This document shows positions 1-8,791 of a stretch of 18,012 nucleotides of DNA, piece by piece. The translations under genes and the position numbers were made by a program. The stretch lies in assembly GCA_947258805.1 (NCBI GenBank), contig CAMYJV010000035.1, forward strand, positions 1 to 18,012, in the 5' to 3' direction. Numbering within the stretch: position 1 is the stretch's first letter; every line of letters begins with the position of its first letter. This stretch comes from an uncultured Gammaproteobacteria bacterium (GTDB taxonomy: Bacteria > Pseudomonadota > Gammaproteobacteria > GCA-2729495). The notes under the pieces are model-generated. The model saw only the letters and a list, made by a program, of their open reading frames with translations. It was not told the origin of the DNA and did no database searches.

Positions 1-34
1 CGCACGCGGTGGAGAGACGAAGAATCGGGCGCGG
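1..34 (+). repeat. Partial copy of a putative dispersed repeat, cut by the window edge
   Basis: The first 12 bases, CGCACGCGGTGG, recur exactly on the minus strand at 17941-17930. In both places a purine-rich GAGA/GAAGA stretch follows, and then a GCGCGG or ATCGCGG block. The copy starts outside the window and ends just before the purD stop codon, so it lies in the 3' flank of purD, as the other copy lies in the 3' flank of glnE. I infer a dispersed intergenic repeat; with only two partial copies visible, chance similarity in GC-rich DNA is not excluded. Confidence 0.35.
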
Positions 35-37
35 CCC

Positions 38-1315
38 CTACCTGTTGATGGCGCGGTACCCGATGTCGGTGCGGTAGTAGGCGTCTTTCCACTCGATCTG
101 GCGAACCAGGTCGTAGGCTTCGCGCTGGGCCTCTGCGGTGTTGTTGCCGAGTGCCACTGCGCATAAAACGCGGCCGCCGTTGGTTAGCACCCGGCCGTCG
201 TCCAGGCGGGTGCCGGCGTGGAACACTTTCTGGTGCGCCGGCGGGTTGGCGGGCAAGCCGTGGATTTCGTCGCCCTTGCGGTAGCTGTCAGGGTAGCCGC
301 CTGCAGCCATCACCACGCCCAGTGACACGCGCGGATCCCAGTCGGTCGTGACCTGGTCGAGGCGCCCTTCCAGCGCCGCGTCCACCAGGTCGACCAGGTC
401 GGACTGCAGCCGGAACAGTACCGGCTGGGTTTCCGGGTCGCCGAAACGACAGTTGAACTCGAGCACCTTCGGCGTGCCGTCGGCCATGACCATGATGCCG
501 GCATACAGAAACCCCACGTACGGGTAACCGTCGGCCGTCATGCCGGCGACGGCCGGCGCCATGACTTCGTGCATGATTCGCGCTTCGATCTCTGGCGTGA
601 TGACCGGCGCGGGCGAATACGCCCCCATGCCGCCGGTATTGGGCCCTGCGTCGCCGTTGTCGCGGGCCTTGTGATCCTGAGAATTGGCCAGCGGCAGGAT
701 GTTCCTGCCGTCTACCATCGCGATGAAGCTCGCCTCTTCGCCGGCGAGGAATTCCTCGATCACGACGCGCTGGCCCGCGCTGCCGAAGCGGCCCTCATCC
801 AGCATGCTGCGCACCGCGGCTTCCGCTGCTGCCATGTCGTGGGCGACGATGACGCCTTTGCCGGCCGCCAGGCCGTCGGCCTTCACTACGATGGGCGTAC
901 CCACCCGGCTCAGGTAGGTCAGCGCTGCGGAGGTGCTGCTGAAGGTTTCCGATGCGCCTGCCGGGATGCCGTGGCGCACGAGAAAGTCCTTGGTGAAAGC
1001 CTTGGAACCCTCGAGTTGAGCTGCGCCCGCCGTGGGCCCGAAACATCGTCGACCTTTCTGCGCAAAAATGTCTACGACACCGGCCACCAGCGGCGCTTCC
1101 GGTCCGATGACCGTGAGCCCAACGTCTTCGCGTTCGGCCAGGGCGAGCAGCTCCTTCGGGTCGTCCGCATTGGCCGCCACGTTGCGAACTCCCGGCTCCA
1201 GAGCGGTGCCGGCATTGCCCGGGGCGACGAGCACCTCGCTGACCCGGGCCGACTGCGCCAGTTTCCACGCCAGAGCGTGTTCGCGGCCACCGCCGCCGAC
1301 AACAAGTACTTTCAT
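38..1315 (-). CDS. purD: Phosphoribosylamine--glycine ligase (GAR synthetase)
   Basis: PurD catalyses the ATP-dependent joining of 5-phosphoribosylamine and glycine to give glycinamide ribonucleotide, the second step of cytosolic de novo purine synthesis. The 425-residue product has the expected length (E. coli about 429). It opens with the N-domain motif GGGGREHA (residues 8-15). It then shows the ATP-grasp glycine-rich loop GLAAGKG, the segment [20 protein letters not shown], and the metal/ATP-binding [13 protein letters not shown], all intact. ATG at 1315 is the natural start because the motif begins immediately after MKVLVV. It lies 47 nt downstream of purH in the same orientation and is almost certainly cotranscribed with it. 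No damage is visible, which contrasts with the broken purH beside it. Confidence 0.97.
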   Translation of the reverse strand: MKVLVVGGGGREHALAWKLAQSARVSEVLVAPGNAGTALEPGVRNVAANADDPKELLALAEREDVGLTVIGPEAPLVAGVVDIFAQKGRRCFGPTAGAAQLEGSKAFTKDFLVRHGIPAGASETFSSTSAALTYLSRVGTPIVVKADGLAAGKGVIVAHDMAAAEAAVRSMLDEGRFGSAGQRVVIEEFLAGEEASFIAMVDGRNILPLANSQDHKARDNGDAGPNTGGMGAYSPAPVITPEIEARIMHEVMAPAVAGMTADGYPYVGFLYAGIMVMADGTPKVLEFNCRFGDPETQPVLFRLQSDLVDLVDAALEGRLDQVTTDWDPRVSLGVVMAAGGYPDSYRKGDEIHGLPANPPAHQKVFHAGTRLDDGRVLTNGGRVLCAVALGNNTAEAQREAYDLVRQIEWKDAYYRTDIGYRAINR

Positions 1316-1362
1316 CGCGCGAGTCCTTTCATCGGGGCGTCAATCCGAGGGGCTGCCGGCTA

Positions 1363-2097
1363 TCAGTGCCGGAAGTGCCGCATGCCGGTGAAGATCATGG
1401 CCATGCCGTGTTCGTCGGCCGCGGCAATCACCTCTTCGTCACGCATTGAACCACCGGGCTGAATTACCACGCCGATGCCTGTTTCCGCTGCTGCGTCGAT
1501 ACCGTCGCGAAAGGGAAAGAAGGCGTCAGACGCCATGGCCGCACCCTTGACCTCGAGGCCCGCCTCGGCGGCCTTCATGGCCGCGATCCGCGCGCTGATG
1601 ACCCGGCTCATCTGGCCTGCGCCCACGCCGAGGGTTGCGCCGTTGCTGCAGTAGACGATGGCGTTCGATTTCACGAAGCGCACGACGCGCCACGCGAGCA
1701 TTGCGTCTTCCATTTCTGCCGGCGTCGGCTGGCGGCGAGTGACGACGCGCAGTGCATCGTTGCCCAGCGGCGCGAGGTCCGCGTCCTGGACCAGCAGGCC
1801 ACCGTTGATCGGCTGCAGCCGCAGGCCGGGTGCTGTAGGCGTGAAGGGTCCGGTGGCAAGCACGCGGATATTGCGCTTGGCCGCAAACGCTTCCAGCGCG
1901 TCGGGCGTGTAATCCGGCGCGACGATGACTTCCAGGAACTGACGGTCGACGATGGTTGTCGCAAGTTCACCGTCCACCGTGTCGTTAAGCGCAATGATGC
2001 CGCCGAAGGCCGACGTTGGATCCGTGGCGTAGGCCTTCTCATAGGCTGCGGCGAGCGTGTCGCCAATACCCACGCCGCAGGGATTCGCGTGTTTCAC
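1363..2097 (-). CDS. purH: PurH, C-terminal part: AICAR transformylase domain (gene interrupted)
   Basis: This 244-residue frame holds most of the AICAR formyltransferase domain of bifunctional PurH, which adds the last one-carbon unit in purine synthesis using 10-formyl-THF. Visible family motifs are KHANPCG at the very start, [40 protein letters not shown] and the C-terminal IQPGGS...[10 protein letters not shown]...MRHFRH. In an intact PurH the segment between GKELSYN and VKHANPCG holds about 22 residues of the NIADTDAALE type; they are absent here. The first codon is a GTG that overlaps the stop of the N-terminal fragment as GTGA. An AAGGAG lies about 14 nt upstream, longer than ideal. 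Reinitiation is therefore conceivable, but the domain would still lack a conserved segment. I read this as a deletion in purH or an assembly error. Confidence 0.9.
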   Translation of the reverse strand: MKHANPCGVGIGDTLAAAYEKAYATDPTSAFGGIIALNDTVDGELATTIVDRQFLEVIVAPDYTPDALEAFAAKRNIRVLATGPFTPTAPGLRLQPINGGLLVQDADLAPLGNDALRVVTRRQPTPAEMEDAMLAWRVVRFVKSNAIVYCSNGATLGVGAGQMSRVISARIAAMKAAEAGLEVKGAAMASDAFFPFRDGIDAAAETGIGVVIQPGGSMRDEEVIAAADEHGMAMIFTGMRHFRH

Positions 2098-2852
2098 ATA
2101 TTGAACGAAAGCTCCTTACCCTGGTGTTGCGTTGCTGTCAGCAGAGTTCCGGGCCGACTGTCCGGCAGCCTGTACAGCGCGGCGCGCTGATGGGGATTCT
2201 CCCCGTAGCGAAGCAGCGCGTTGCGGCGCAAGCCCACGGGGAGTTCGGCGGGCAATTCCACCGGGTCCTTGTCGCGTTGCAGGTAGTTCCAGATGGCGGC
2301 GTCGTATACGGACGTGTGGGCAAAAGCCTTGGTCGCGAGGCGCCGACGAGTCGCCGATGACAATGCACCGTCGTTGTTATCGAGTTCGCTCGTCCCGCTG
2401 GCGTAATCCTCGGGATCCGTGACAACGGCAACATAGGCGTGGTTTTTTGCTGACGCGCGAATCATCGCGGGCCCGCCGATATCGATGTTTTCGATGGCTT
2501 CGGCGTCGCTGCAGTCGGGCCTGGCGACGGTGGCTTCAAACGGATAGAGGTTGACGACAACCAGGTCGATGGCAGGGATGCCGTGTTCAGCCATCACTGC
2601 ATCGTCGACATCGCGACGGCCGAGCAGACCGCCGTGGACGCGCGGGTGCAGGGTCTTCACGCGGCCGTCCATGATTTCCGGGAAGCCGGTGATTTCGCTG
2701 ACGGGCGTTACGCTGAGCCCCGCGTCCTGCAACGCTTTGGCGGTGCCGCCCGTGGAGATCAGCTGCACGCCCCGCCCCGCTAGCGCCTGGCCGAGAGCGG
2801 CGATTCCGCGCTTATCGGAAACGCTGAGCAGTGCCCTTTTGATCTGCCGCAT
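2094..2852 (-). CDS. purH: PurH, N-terminal part: IMP cyclohydrolase domain (gene interrupted)
   Basis: This is the 5' part of bifunctional PurH, covering the whole IMP cyclohydrolase (MGS-like) domain and the beginning of the AICAR transformylase domain. Motifs in order are [45 protein letters not shown] and [16 protein letters not shown]. The frame then enters the second domain ([18 protein letters not shown]) and stops at ATG TGA, 252 residues in, where a normal protein of about 520 residues would continue. The ATG at 2852 begins directly with the conserved [14 protein letters not shown]. It lies 33 nt after the fis stop on the same strand. The cyclohydrolase domain looks complete and might fold alone. 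Whether the cell makes a working PurH depends on whether the deletion at 2094-2097 is real. Confidence 0.92.
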   Translation of the reverse strand: MRQIKRALLSVSDKRGIAALGQALAGRGVQLISTGGTAKALQDAGLSVTPVSEITGFPEIMDGRVKTLHPRVHGGLLGRRDVDDAVMAEHGIPAIDLVVVNLYPFEATVARPDCSDAEAIENIDIGGPAMIRASAKNHAYVAVVTDPEDYASGTSELDNNDGALSSATRRRLATKAFAHTSVYDAAIWNYLQRDKDPVELPAELPVGLRRNALLRYGENPHQRAALYRLPDSRPGTLLTATQHQGKELSFNM

Positions 2853-2885
2853 GAAAGGCCCTAAGGACGCGTGGCGTTGGCCGGA

Positions 2886-3221
2886 TCAGCCCAGCAACTC
2901 GTAAGTCTTCAGCTTCTTGCGCAGCGTTGCCCGGCTCATCCCGAGAATCGCCGCAGCCTGGGTCTGGTTGCCCTGGGTGTACTCCATCACGGCGTTGAAC
3001 AGCGGCGGCTCCACCTCGCCCAGCACCAAACCGTAGAGCTCTGCTGGTTTGTAGCCATTCAGATCTCTGAAATACCTGTCCAGGACCTCTCCGGTGAAAT
3101 CACGCAGCGGTCGCTTGCGATGACTGGCCAGCTTGGTGAATGTTTTTCGCTTGTGCTTGACGCTTGAGTGGGTCTTGGAATTCGTCTTCGCCACGGCACT
3201 GATACCGGGGGGGCAGTTCAC
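2886..3221 (-). CDS. fis: DNA-binding protein Fis
   Basis: Fis is a homodimeric nucleoid-associated protein that bends DNA and modulates rRNA promoters, recombination and replication. The C-terminal 75 residues are unmistakable: RPLRDF...YFRDLNG...LYGLVLGEVEPPLFNAVMEYTQGNQTQAAAILG, followed by the helix-turn-helix tail SRATLRKKLKTYEL. The start is uncertain because no ATG lies near the expected position. GTG at 3221 gives 111 residues and sits where a corrected dusB would stop (GTGA overlap). GTG at 3194 gives 102 residues. E. coli Fis is 98 and Pseudomonas about 107, so both fit, and neither has a clear Shine-Dalgarno. The dusB frame as written overlaps this gene down to 3100. Linkage dusB-fis is typical of gammaproteobacteria, and purH follows 33 nt later. 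Confidence 0.9.
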   Translation of the reverse strand: MNCPPGISAVAKTNSKTHSSVKHKRKTFTKLASHRKRPLRDFTGEVLDRYFRDLNGYKPAELYGLVLGEVEPPLFNAVMEYTQGNQTQAAAILGMSRATLRKKLKTYELLG

Positions 3222-4221
3222 CCGGCGCTGCGTCCCCCCCTGTTTGGTCGCAGCCGGCAAAAAACTCTTTGGTAAGGCGCATCTGTTCGCTGGTGGACTC
3301 GGCCCTAACCACGCGACTCCGATATTTTTCTGGGCAGTTCGCGTCTGCCGCATACCAGACGAGATGCTTTCTTGCCACCCTTAGCCCTGTGCATTCACCG
3401 TAGAAAACATACATGGCTTCGAGGTGGTCGACGACTATATCACGTCGTTCAAGTAACGAGGGTGGGGGCAGCAGAATTTTTTTCTCGAGATAGGCGTTCA
3501 CTTGTTGGAATAACCACGGTCTGCCCTGCGCGCCGCGGCCGATCATTACACCGTCAGCACCAGTCTGTTCAAGAACCTGTGCAGCTTTCTTCGGACTGTC
3601 TACATCACCGTTTGCAAAAACCGGGATCGATACTGCCGACTTTATCCGGCGAATGGTTTCGTATTCCGCAAGGCCACGATACGCGCACGCACGCGTGCGC
3701 CCGTGCACGGCCAGCGCGGCAATACCTGCCTGTTCGGCGATGCGCGCAATGTGGACCCCGTTACGATGTTCGGGTTCCCAGCCTGTGCGCATCTTCAGCG
3801 TCACCGGCACCGCCACTGCATTGACCACCGCGTCCAGGATTCGGGCCACCAGGTCCGGATCGCGCATCAGCGCCGAACCGGCCAGGCGGCGGCACACTTT
3901 CTTTGCGGGGCAACCAAGGTTGATATCCACGGCCGCTGCGCCTCGGGCCGCGGCGTAGCGGGCCGCCTCTGCCATCATGGCCGGATCGCTGCCGGCAATC
4001 TGCACGACGTGTGGCGCCGGATCGGCGCCGAAGTCCAGCCGGCGGCGGCTCTTGTCGGTGTGCCACAGGCGGACGTCCGCGGTGGTCATCTCACTGGCCG
4101 CGAGGCTCGCGCCCCAGGCACGGCAGAGGCTGCGAAAGGGCGAGTCCGTGATGCCGGTCATCGGCGCCAGTACGGCGGGGCCGCTCAACTCGAGCGCGCC
4201 GATCTTCGGGAGTTTGTTCAT
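3100..4221 (-). CDS. dusB: tRNA-dihydrouridine synthase B, C-terminus probably frameshifted
   Basis: DusB is an FMN- and NADPH-dependent enzyme that reduces specific uridines in the tRNA D-loop. The TIM-barrel signatures are complete: the N-terminal LAPMTGITDSPFR, NLGCPAKKV with catalytic Cys at about residue 104, LKMRTGWEPEHRN, VHGRTRACAY and the FMN-phosphate site VFANGD...GADGVMIGRGAQGRPW. The helical domain FYGECTGLRVARKHLVWY ends near KEFFAG (about residue 322), where E. coli DusB (321 aa) ends. Here the frame runs on to 373 residues, with a tail unlike the family that overlaps fis. One extra base in the G7 run at 3234-3240 would end the protein at about 333 residues. The start at 4221 overlaps the previous gene by ATGA. 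The 3' half is about 48% GC in two 60-base lines I counted, lower than its surroundings. Confidence 0.95.
   Translation of the reverse strand: MNKLPKIGALELSGPAVLAPMTGITDSPFRSLCRAWGASLAASEMTTADVRLWHTDKSRRRLDFGADPAPHVVQIAGSDPAMMAEAARYAAARGAAAVDINLGCPAKKVCRRLAGSALMRDPDLVARILDAVVNAVAVPVTLKMRTGWEPEHRNGVHIARIAEQAGIAALAVHGRTRACAYRGLAEYETIRRIKSAVSIPVFANGDVDSPKKAAQVLEQTGADGVMIGRGAQGRPWLFQQVNAYLEKKILLPPPSLLERRDIVVDHLEAMYVFYGECTGLRVARKHLVWYAADANCPEKYRSRVVRAESTSEQMRLTKEFFAGCDQTGGDAAPGELPPRYQCRGEDEFQDPLKRQAQAKNIHQAGQSSQATAA
3207..3240 (-). other. G7-N20-C7 homopolymer pair at the dusB/fis junction
   Basis: On the coding strand, seven G (3240-3234) and seven C (3213-3207) are separated by 20 nt. They can pair as a 7-bp all-GC hairpin whose loop contains the candidate dusB stop and fis GTG start (3221-3218). 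Runs of this length are common sites of polymerase slippage and of sequencing indels. The tract length decides the dusB C-terminus: seven G reads into fis, eight G stops at 3218. No T-tract follows, so this is not an intrinsic terminator. Confidence 0.6.
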
Positions 4222-5441
4222 GGTCGGTAGGGCCGTTCGGCCAGCTGGCATTCCAGGCCGGTCCGGCGGCGCTGCAGGCACAGGTCGACCTCGTACCCCC
4301 GCGCGGCTGCGCCAGGATCGGCGAGACTCAACATCACCGGAATCCGGGTACCCGGCGGCACGATATCCGGCAAGTCTGACGCGAGATACTCCTCGGGCAG
4401 GAATACGCGCCTGCCCACGGTGTTCGACCACTGATCCCGCAGGGTTACGCGCACCAGGGGCAGGCCGACGGATTGCGCGCCCGTCACTTCTACCGCCGCA
4501 TTGATGTCCAGCGCATTCGGCGCCGAGCCGCCAGCCAGGGCTTCGCTGCGGCGAACGTAGAACGCATCGAGGGACCAGTCCGGATAAAGAGGCCGGCCGA
4601 TTCGCTGATAGGTATTGCGCACCAGTTCACCGTAGCGTGGGTGCGCCGCCAGTCGGTCACGCGACTGATGCCCGAGCTGCAGCAGCAGCGTGACCGCCAG
4701 CACAATCGCGGCCAGTACCCAGCCGGCCCCGCCGCCGCGCTGCACGACCGGCTCTTCGCCAGGCTCCAGTTCATCCCATGGCGGGAAATCCGGGTCCAGC
4801 TCCGTATCGGCCGGCGCCTCGGTTGTTGCAAAAGTTTCCCGCTCCGCATGCGGTCCCGCGTCCATTGACTGGTCGATGTCGGACGCCATATCACCTGCTG
4901 CGACCCACCCCGGGTCGATAGCCGCATCGCCGTCGTTAGCTGCGGCGAGTTCCGGATCGCTAATCGCAAAAACGGTTTCTGGTATCTCGTCTGCGGGCTC
5001 GGCTGCCTGCAGGAAAGTGTCTGCCTCGTCTTCAGGCATTAGCGATGCGGCCGCCACCTCGATGCCTTCATCGGCGTCTTCCATATCCGGATTGACGTCG
5101 CCGGGTTCTACGCCCAGTTCCGCGAGCATCGAACGCCACTCGTCGGGATTTGCGGTAATAGCCTCCAGTTCCCCGTCCAGCGCAATGTCGCCAGGCTGCG
5201 GGGGCGCTGCGATGAAGATTTCCCCCCAAGTCTGCTCGGGCGCATCGAACTCCAGGGAATCATCCGTCGGCATGGCCGGGTGCGACTCTTCTTCCTCAAG
5301 CCGGGGCAGTTCATCGGCCAGGAACTCCATCGCATTGAACACATGGGCGCAGTTCCCGCAGCGAACGTCGCCGCGAGCTGCGCGCAGCTGGTTCGCGGTG
5401 ACCCGAAAAACCGTTTCGCACTGAGGACAGCAGGTGAACAT
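4218..5441 (-). CDS. Zinc-ribbon and DUF3426 single-pass membrane protein
   Basis: The 407-residue product starts with an MJ0042-type zinc finger: CPQC at residues 5-8 and CGNC at 28-31 within the pattern VFRVTANQLRAARGDVRCGNC. A long acidic, low-complexity linker follows (about residues 42-235, many Asp/Glu/Ala/Pro). A single hydrophobic helix (about 238-257, GWVLAAIVLAVTLLLQL) comes next, then a C-terminal DUF3426 domain with HPRYGELVRNTYQRIG and DQWSNTVGRRVFLPEEYL. The inferred topology is a cytoplasmic N-terminus and a periplasmic C-terminus. The biochemical role of this family is not known to me. The start at 5441 begins directly with the zinc finger. It lies 4 nt after prmA and overlaps dusB by ATGA, so the three are translated as a block. 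The position between prmA and dusB is also seen in Pseudomonas. Confidence 0.88.
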   Translation of the reverse strand: MFTCCPQCETVFRVTANQLRAARGDVRCGNCAHVFNAMEFLADELPRLEEEESHPAMPTDDSLEFDAPEQTWGEIFIAAPPQPGDIALDGELEAITANPDEWRSMLAELGVEPGDVNPDMEDADEGIEVAAASLMPEDEADTFLQAAEPADEIPETVFAISDPELAAANDGDAAIDPGWVAAGDMASDIDQSMDAGPHAERETFATTEAPADTELDPDFPPWDELEPGEEPVVQRGGGAGWVLAAIVLAVTLLLQLGHQSRDRLAAHPRYGELVRNTYQRIGRPLYPDWSLDAFYVRRSEALAGGSAPNALDINAAVEVTGAQSVGLPLVRVTLRDQWSNTVGRRVFLPEEYLASDLPDIVPPGTRIPVMLSLADPGAAARGYEVDLCLQRRRTGLECQLAERPYRP

Positions 5442-5445
5442 GGGT

Positions 5446-6333
5446 TCAGATCCTACCGCGCGAGCGTCCGGAGAGCAGAATCCAGTCGCCGCGGCTGGCG
5501 AGCGGGCCGAATTCCACCCACGGGGTATAGCTGTCGCGGACCTCATCGGCCTGACTGTGCAGGATGCCGCTCAGCGCGATGGGCGCGCCAGGTTGCAGCC
5601 TGGCCCCGAGCGCCGGCGCGAGGGCCACCAGCGGGCCGCTGAGGATGTTGGCCACCACGGCATCGAACTGTCGTGCTGCGTCCAGTTCAGCGGGAGCCAG
5701 CACCTCCAGTCTGTGTTCCGCAGCATTGCGCCCGGCGTTCCCCGTGCAGGCATCGCGGGCCTGCGGGTCTATGTCCACCGCTACCGCACTGGCGGCGCCC
5801 AGGGCCAGCGCTGCGAGGGCGAGGACGCCGGAGCCGCAGCCATAGTCGAGCACCGCGCCCTGGCAGCGCAGCGCGTCGAGCCAATCCAGGCACAGCGCGG
5901 TGGTCTCGTGACTGCCGCTGCCGAAAGCGAGGCCCGGCTCCAGACGCACGATGGCGTCGGCCGGGGCCGGCGCCTCCACGCCAGGTGGCACGATCCACAG
6001 CCCGGTGCCGAAACGCCGTGGCGTCAGTGTCGCCTGGAAACTGCGCACCCAGTCCTGGTCCGGCAGGGATTGAAATCGCATCGGCGGCAGCGCCGCCGGC
6101 GCAACCGCCGCCGCAACGGCCAGGCACACGCGCTCGGGGTCGATATCGGCTGTCAGCAGCGCGGTAACAACCAGTTCGTCCCAAAGGGGTGTCGCGCCAG
6201 GTGCCGGCTCGAGTATCGGCGTGTTGCCGGCATCGCGATATTCCACGGCGAGGGCGCCCAGTCGCAACAGTGCTGCTTCTACGGGTTCCGGCGCCAGCCG
6301 GCCGAGTTCGATCTGCACCTGCAGCCAGTCCAT
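5446..6333 (-). CDS. prmA: Ribosomal protein L11 methyltransferase
   Basis: PrmA uses S-adenosylmethionine to trimethylate ribosomal protein L11. The 295-residue protein has the family's usual size. It shows an N-terminal substrate-recognition domain (MDWLQVQIEL...), the PrmA signature GLAFGSGSHETT (about 134-145), SAM-binding motif I LDYGCGSGVLALAA (162-175), the acidic strand VAVDIDPQA and the catalytic NILSGPL (229-235). The ATG at 6333 was chosen because the family N-terminus starts there; an upstream extension to 6420 would overlap accC and is Arg/Pro-rich. It follows accC by 17 nt and precedes the DUF3426 gene by 4 nt, so it is inside the operon. Confidence 0.96.
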   Translation of the reverse strand: MDWLQVQIELGRLAPEPVEAALLRLGALAVEYRDAGNTPILEPAPGATPLWDELVVTALLTADIDPERVCLAVAAAVAPAALPPMRFQSLPDQDWVRSFQATLTPRRFGTGLWIVPPGVEAPAPADAIVRLEPGLAFGSGSHETTALCLDWLDALRCQGAVLDYGCGSGVLALAALALGAASAVAVDIDPQARDACTGNAGRNAAEHRLEVLAPAELDAARQFDAVVANILSGPLVALAPALGARLQPGAPIALSGILHSQADEVRDSYTPWVEFGPLASRGDWILLSGRSRGRI

Positions 6334-6350
6334 GGACGAACGCCGCCGGG

Positions 6351-7691
<1,341 letters not shown>

Positions 7692-7724
7692 TCAGTATCT
7701 GCCGGCGGCCCGTCGCGTGGGAGG

Positions 7725-8192
7725 TCAGTTGATGATGAACAGGACCTGGCCGAATTCCACCGGTTGTCCGTCTTCCGCCTGGATCGCGGCAATGCGCCCG
7801 GTGGTTTCTGCTTCGATCGCGTTCATCATTTTCATGGCTTCGATAATGCATATGGTGTCGCCGGCCTCCACTTCGTCGCCGACCTGCACGTAAGGCTGGG
7901 CGTCCGGCGACGGCGCTGAGTAGAAGGTGCCCACCATCGGCGCCAGGACTTCGATGCCCTGCACGCGTTCCGCCGGCGCGCCGGCAACTTCCGGTATCGC
8001 GGGCGCAGCCGGAGCTGTCGGGGCTTCCGCGGCGGCCGGACTTACCATCGTGGCGGCGGGCGGCGCATAGGCCACACCGCCGGCCGGATAGCGGCTGATG
8101 CGGACGGCTTCTTCGCCTTCGGTGATTTCTATTTCCGCGATGCCCGATTCGTCGAGCAGTTCGATCAGCTTCTTGACCTTGCGGATGTCCAT
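7725..8192 (-). CDS. accB: Acetyl-CoA carboxylase, biotin carboxyl carrier protein
   Basis: AccB carries the covalent biotin that shuttles between AccC and the AccA/AccD carboxyltransferase. The 155-residue protein opens with the family segment MDIRKVKKLIELLDESGIAE. It then has an Ala/Pro-rich flexible linker (about 38-72) and the biotinyl domain APMVGTFY...PYVQVGDEVEAGDTICIIEAMKMMN. Lys121 in AMKM is the predicted biotinylated residue. Length and order match E. coli AccB (156 aa). It is separated from aroQ by 15 nt and from accC by 33 nt, all on the minus strand. Confidence 0.98.
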   Translation of the reverse strand: MDIRKVKKLIELLDESGIAEIEITEGEEAVRISRYPAGGVAYAPPAATMVSPAAAEAPTAPAAPAIPEVAGAPAERVQGIEVLAPMVGTFYSAPSPDAQPYVQVGDEVEAGDTICIIEAMKMMNAIEAETTGRIAAIQAEDGQPVEFGQVLFIIN

Positions 8193-8207
8193 TGGCGGCT
8201 CCTCGGC

Positions 8208-8657
8208 TCAGGCTTTGCTGGGTATCTGCAGCAGCTCGTGCGCGGCTTCAAGAGCGAGCTCGTAGCCCTTTGGACCGAGCCCGCTGATCGTGCCGACGGC
8301 AATATCGGAAAAATAGGATTCCCGGCGAAAGGCTTCCCGCGCATGCACGTTACTGATGTGTATCTCCACAAACGGCACGCCGACGGCGAGCAGCGCGTCG
8401 CGCAGCGCGACACTGGTGTGGGTCAGCGCGCCAGGGTTGATCAGGATGAAATCCACCTTGTTCGCTGCGGACTGCACCCGGTCTACCAGGTCAGACTCTG
8501 CGTTGCTTTGCAGGGTATTCAGTTGGTGACCCAGGGCTTTTGCCCGGGCCGCGAGGCGGGTTTCGATATCAGCCAGCGTGGTGTTGCCGTAGATGCCCGG
8601 CTCCCGGGTTCCCAGCAGGTTCAGGTTGGGGCCGTTCAGCAGCAGGATCTGCGCCAT
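8208..8657 (-). CDS. aroQ: 3-dehydroquinate dehydratase, type II
   Basis: AroQ dehydrates 3-dehydroquinate to 3-dehydroshikimate in the shikimate pathway. It is the small, dodecameric type II enzyme, not the larger AroD. The 149-residue protein shows [21 protein letters not shown] with the catalytic Tyr at about 23, [18 protein letters not shown], the conserved His at about 100 in [21 protein letters not shown], and [15 protein letters not shown] near the end. The aroQ-accB-accC order is typical of many gammaproteobacteria. It is the first gene of the long minus-strand operon: a candidate promoter lies just upstream, and the gap of 134 nt to the next gene is the largest in this strand block. 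Confidence 0.97.
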   Translation of the reverse strand: MAQILLLNGPNLNLLGTREPGIYGNTTLADIETRLAARAKALGHQLNTLQSNAESDLVDRVQSAANKVDFILINPGALTHTSVALRDALLAVGVPFVEIHISNVHAREAFRRESYFSDIAVGTISGLGPKGYELALEAAHELLQIPSKA

Positions 8658-8689
8658 TGGACGGGGTCACTCAAGCACGATGGCGGCAA

Positions 8690-8717
8690 GTTATACCCTT
8701 TTCGACGCAAATCCAAG
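8690..8717 (-). promoter_or_regulatory. Candidate sigma70 promoter for aroQ-accBC operon
   Basis: On the minus strand TTGGAT (8716-8711) lies 15 nt upstream of TATAAC (8695-8690). Reading the -35 as CTTGGA gives a 16-nt spacer. The -10 matches the consensus at five of six bases. Transcription would start about 25 nt before the aroQ ATG at 8657. The region between the hexamers is AT-richer than its surroundings. The -35 match is only moderate. Confidence 0.5.
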
Positions 8718-8773
8718 TCTTTTCGCGTCTTGGGCGGAGAGAAACCTGACTGGGGCGGGGCCCCGTTGCCCCC

Positions 8774-8787
8774 GTCTGGATCCAGAC
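8774..8787. repeat. Perfect 14-bp palindrome after the TlpA-like gene
   Basis: GTCTGGATCCAGAC is a perfect inverted repeat beginning 4 nt after the stop codon of the thioredoxin-family gene. A second palindrome, CGGGGCCCCG, follows at 8756-8765 on the same downstream side. Neither has a T-tract behind it. They could be a poor terminator, an mRNA-stabilising hairpin or a protein site; the sequence alone does not decide. Confidence 0.4.
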
Positions 8788-8791
8788 CGGA

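Noticed and set aside
569..1462. Long plus-strand open frame opposite purD and the end of purH
   Set aside because: It is antisense to the well-conserved purD and has no family motifs; such frames are common opposite GC-rich genes.
3207..3240. The G7/C7 hairpin as an intrinsic terminator between dusB and fis
   Set aside because: No T-tract follows and the loop is 20 nt; it more likely matters as a slippage-prone tract.
4222..4431. Upstream extension of dusB by 70 codons
   Set aside because: The added residues are Arg/Pro-rich and unlike the family, and lie over the conserved DUF3426 coding region. The ATG at 4221 gives the normal DusB N-terminus.
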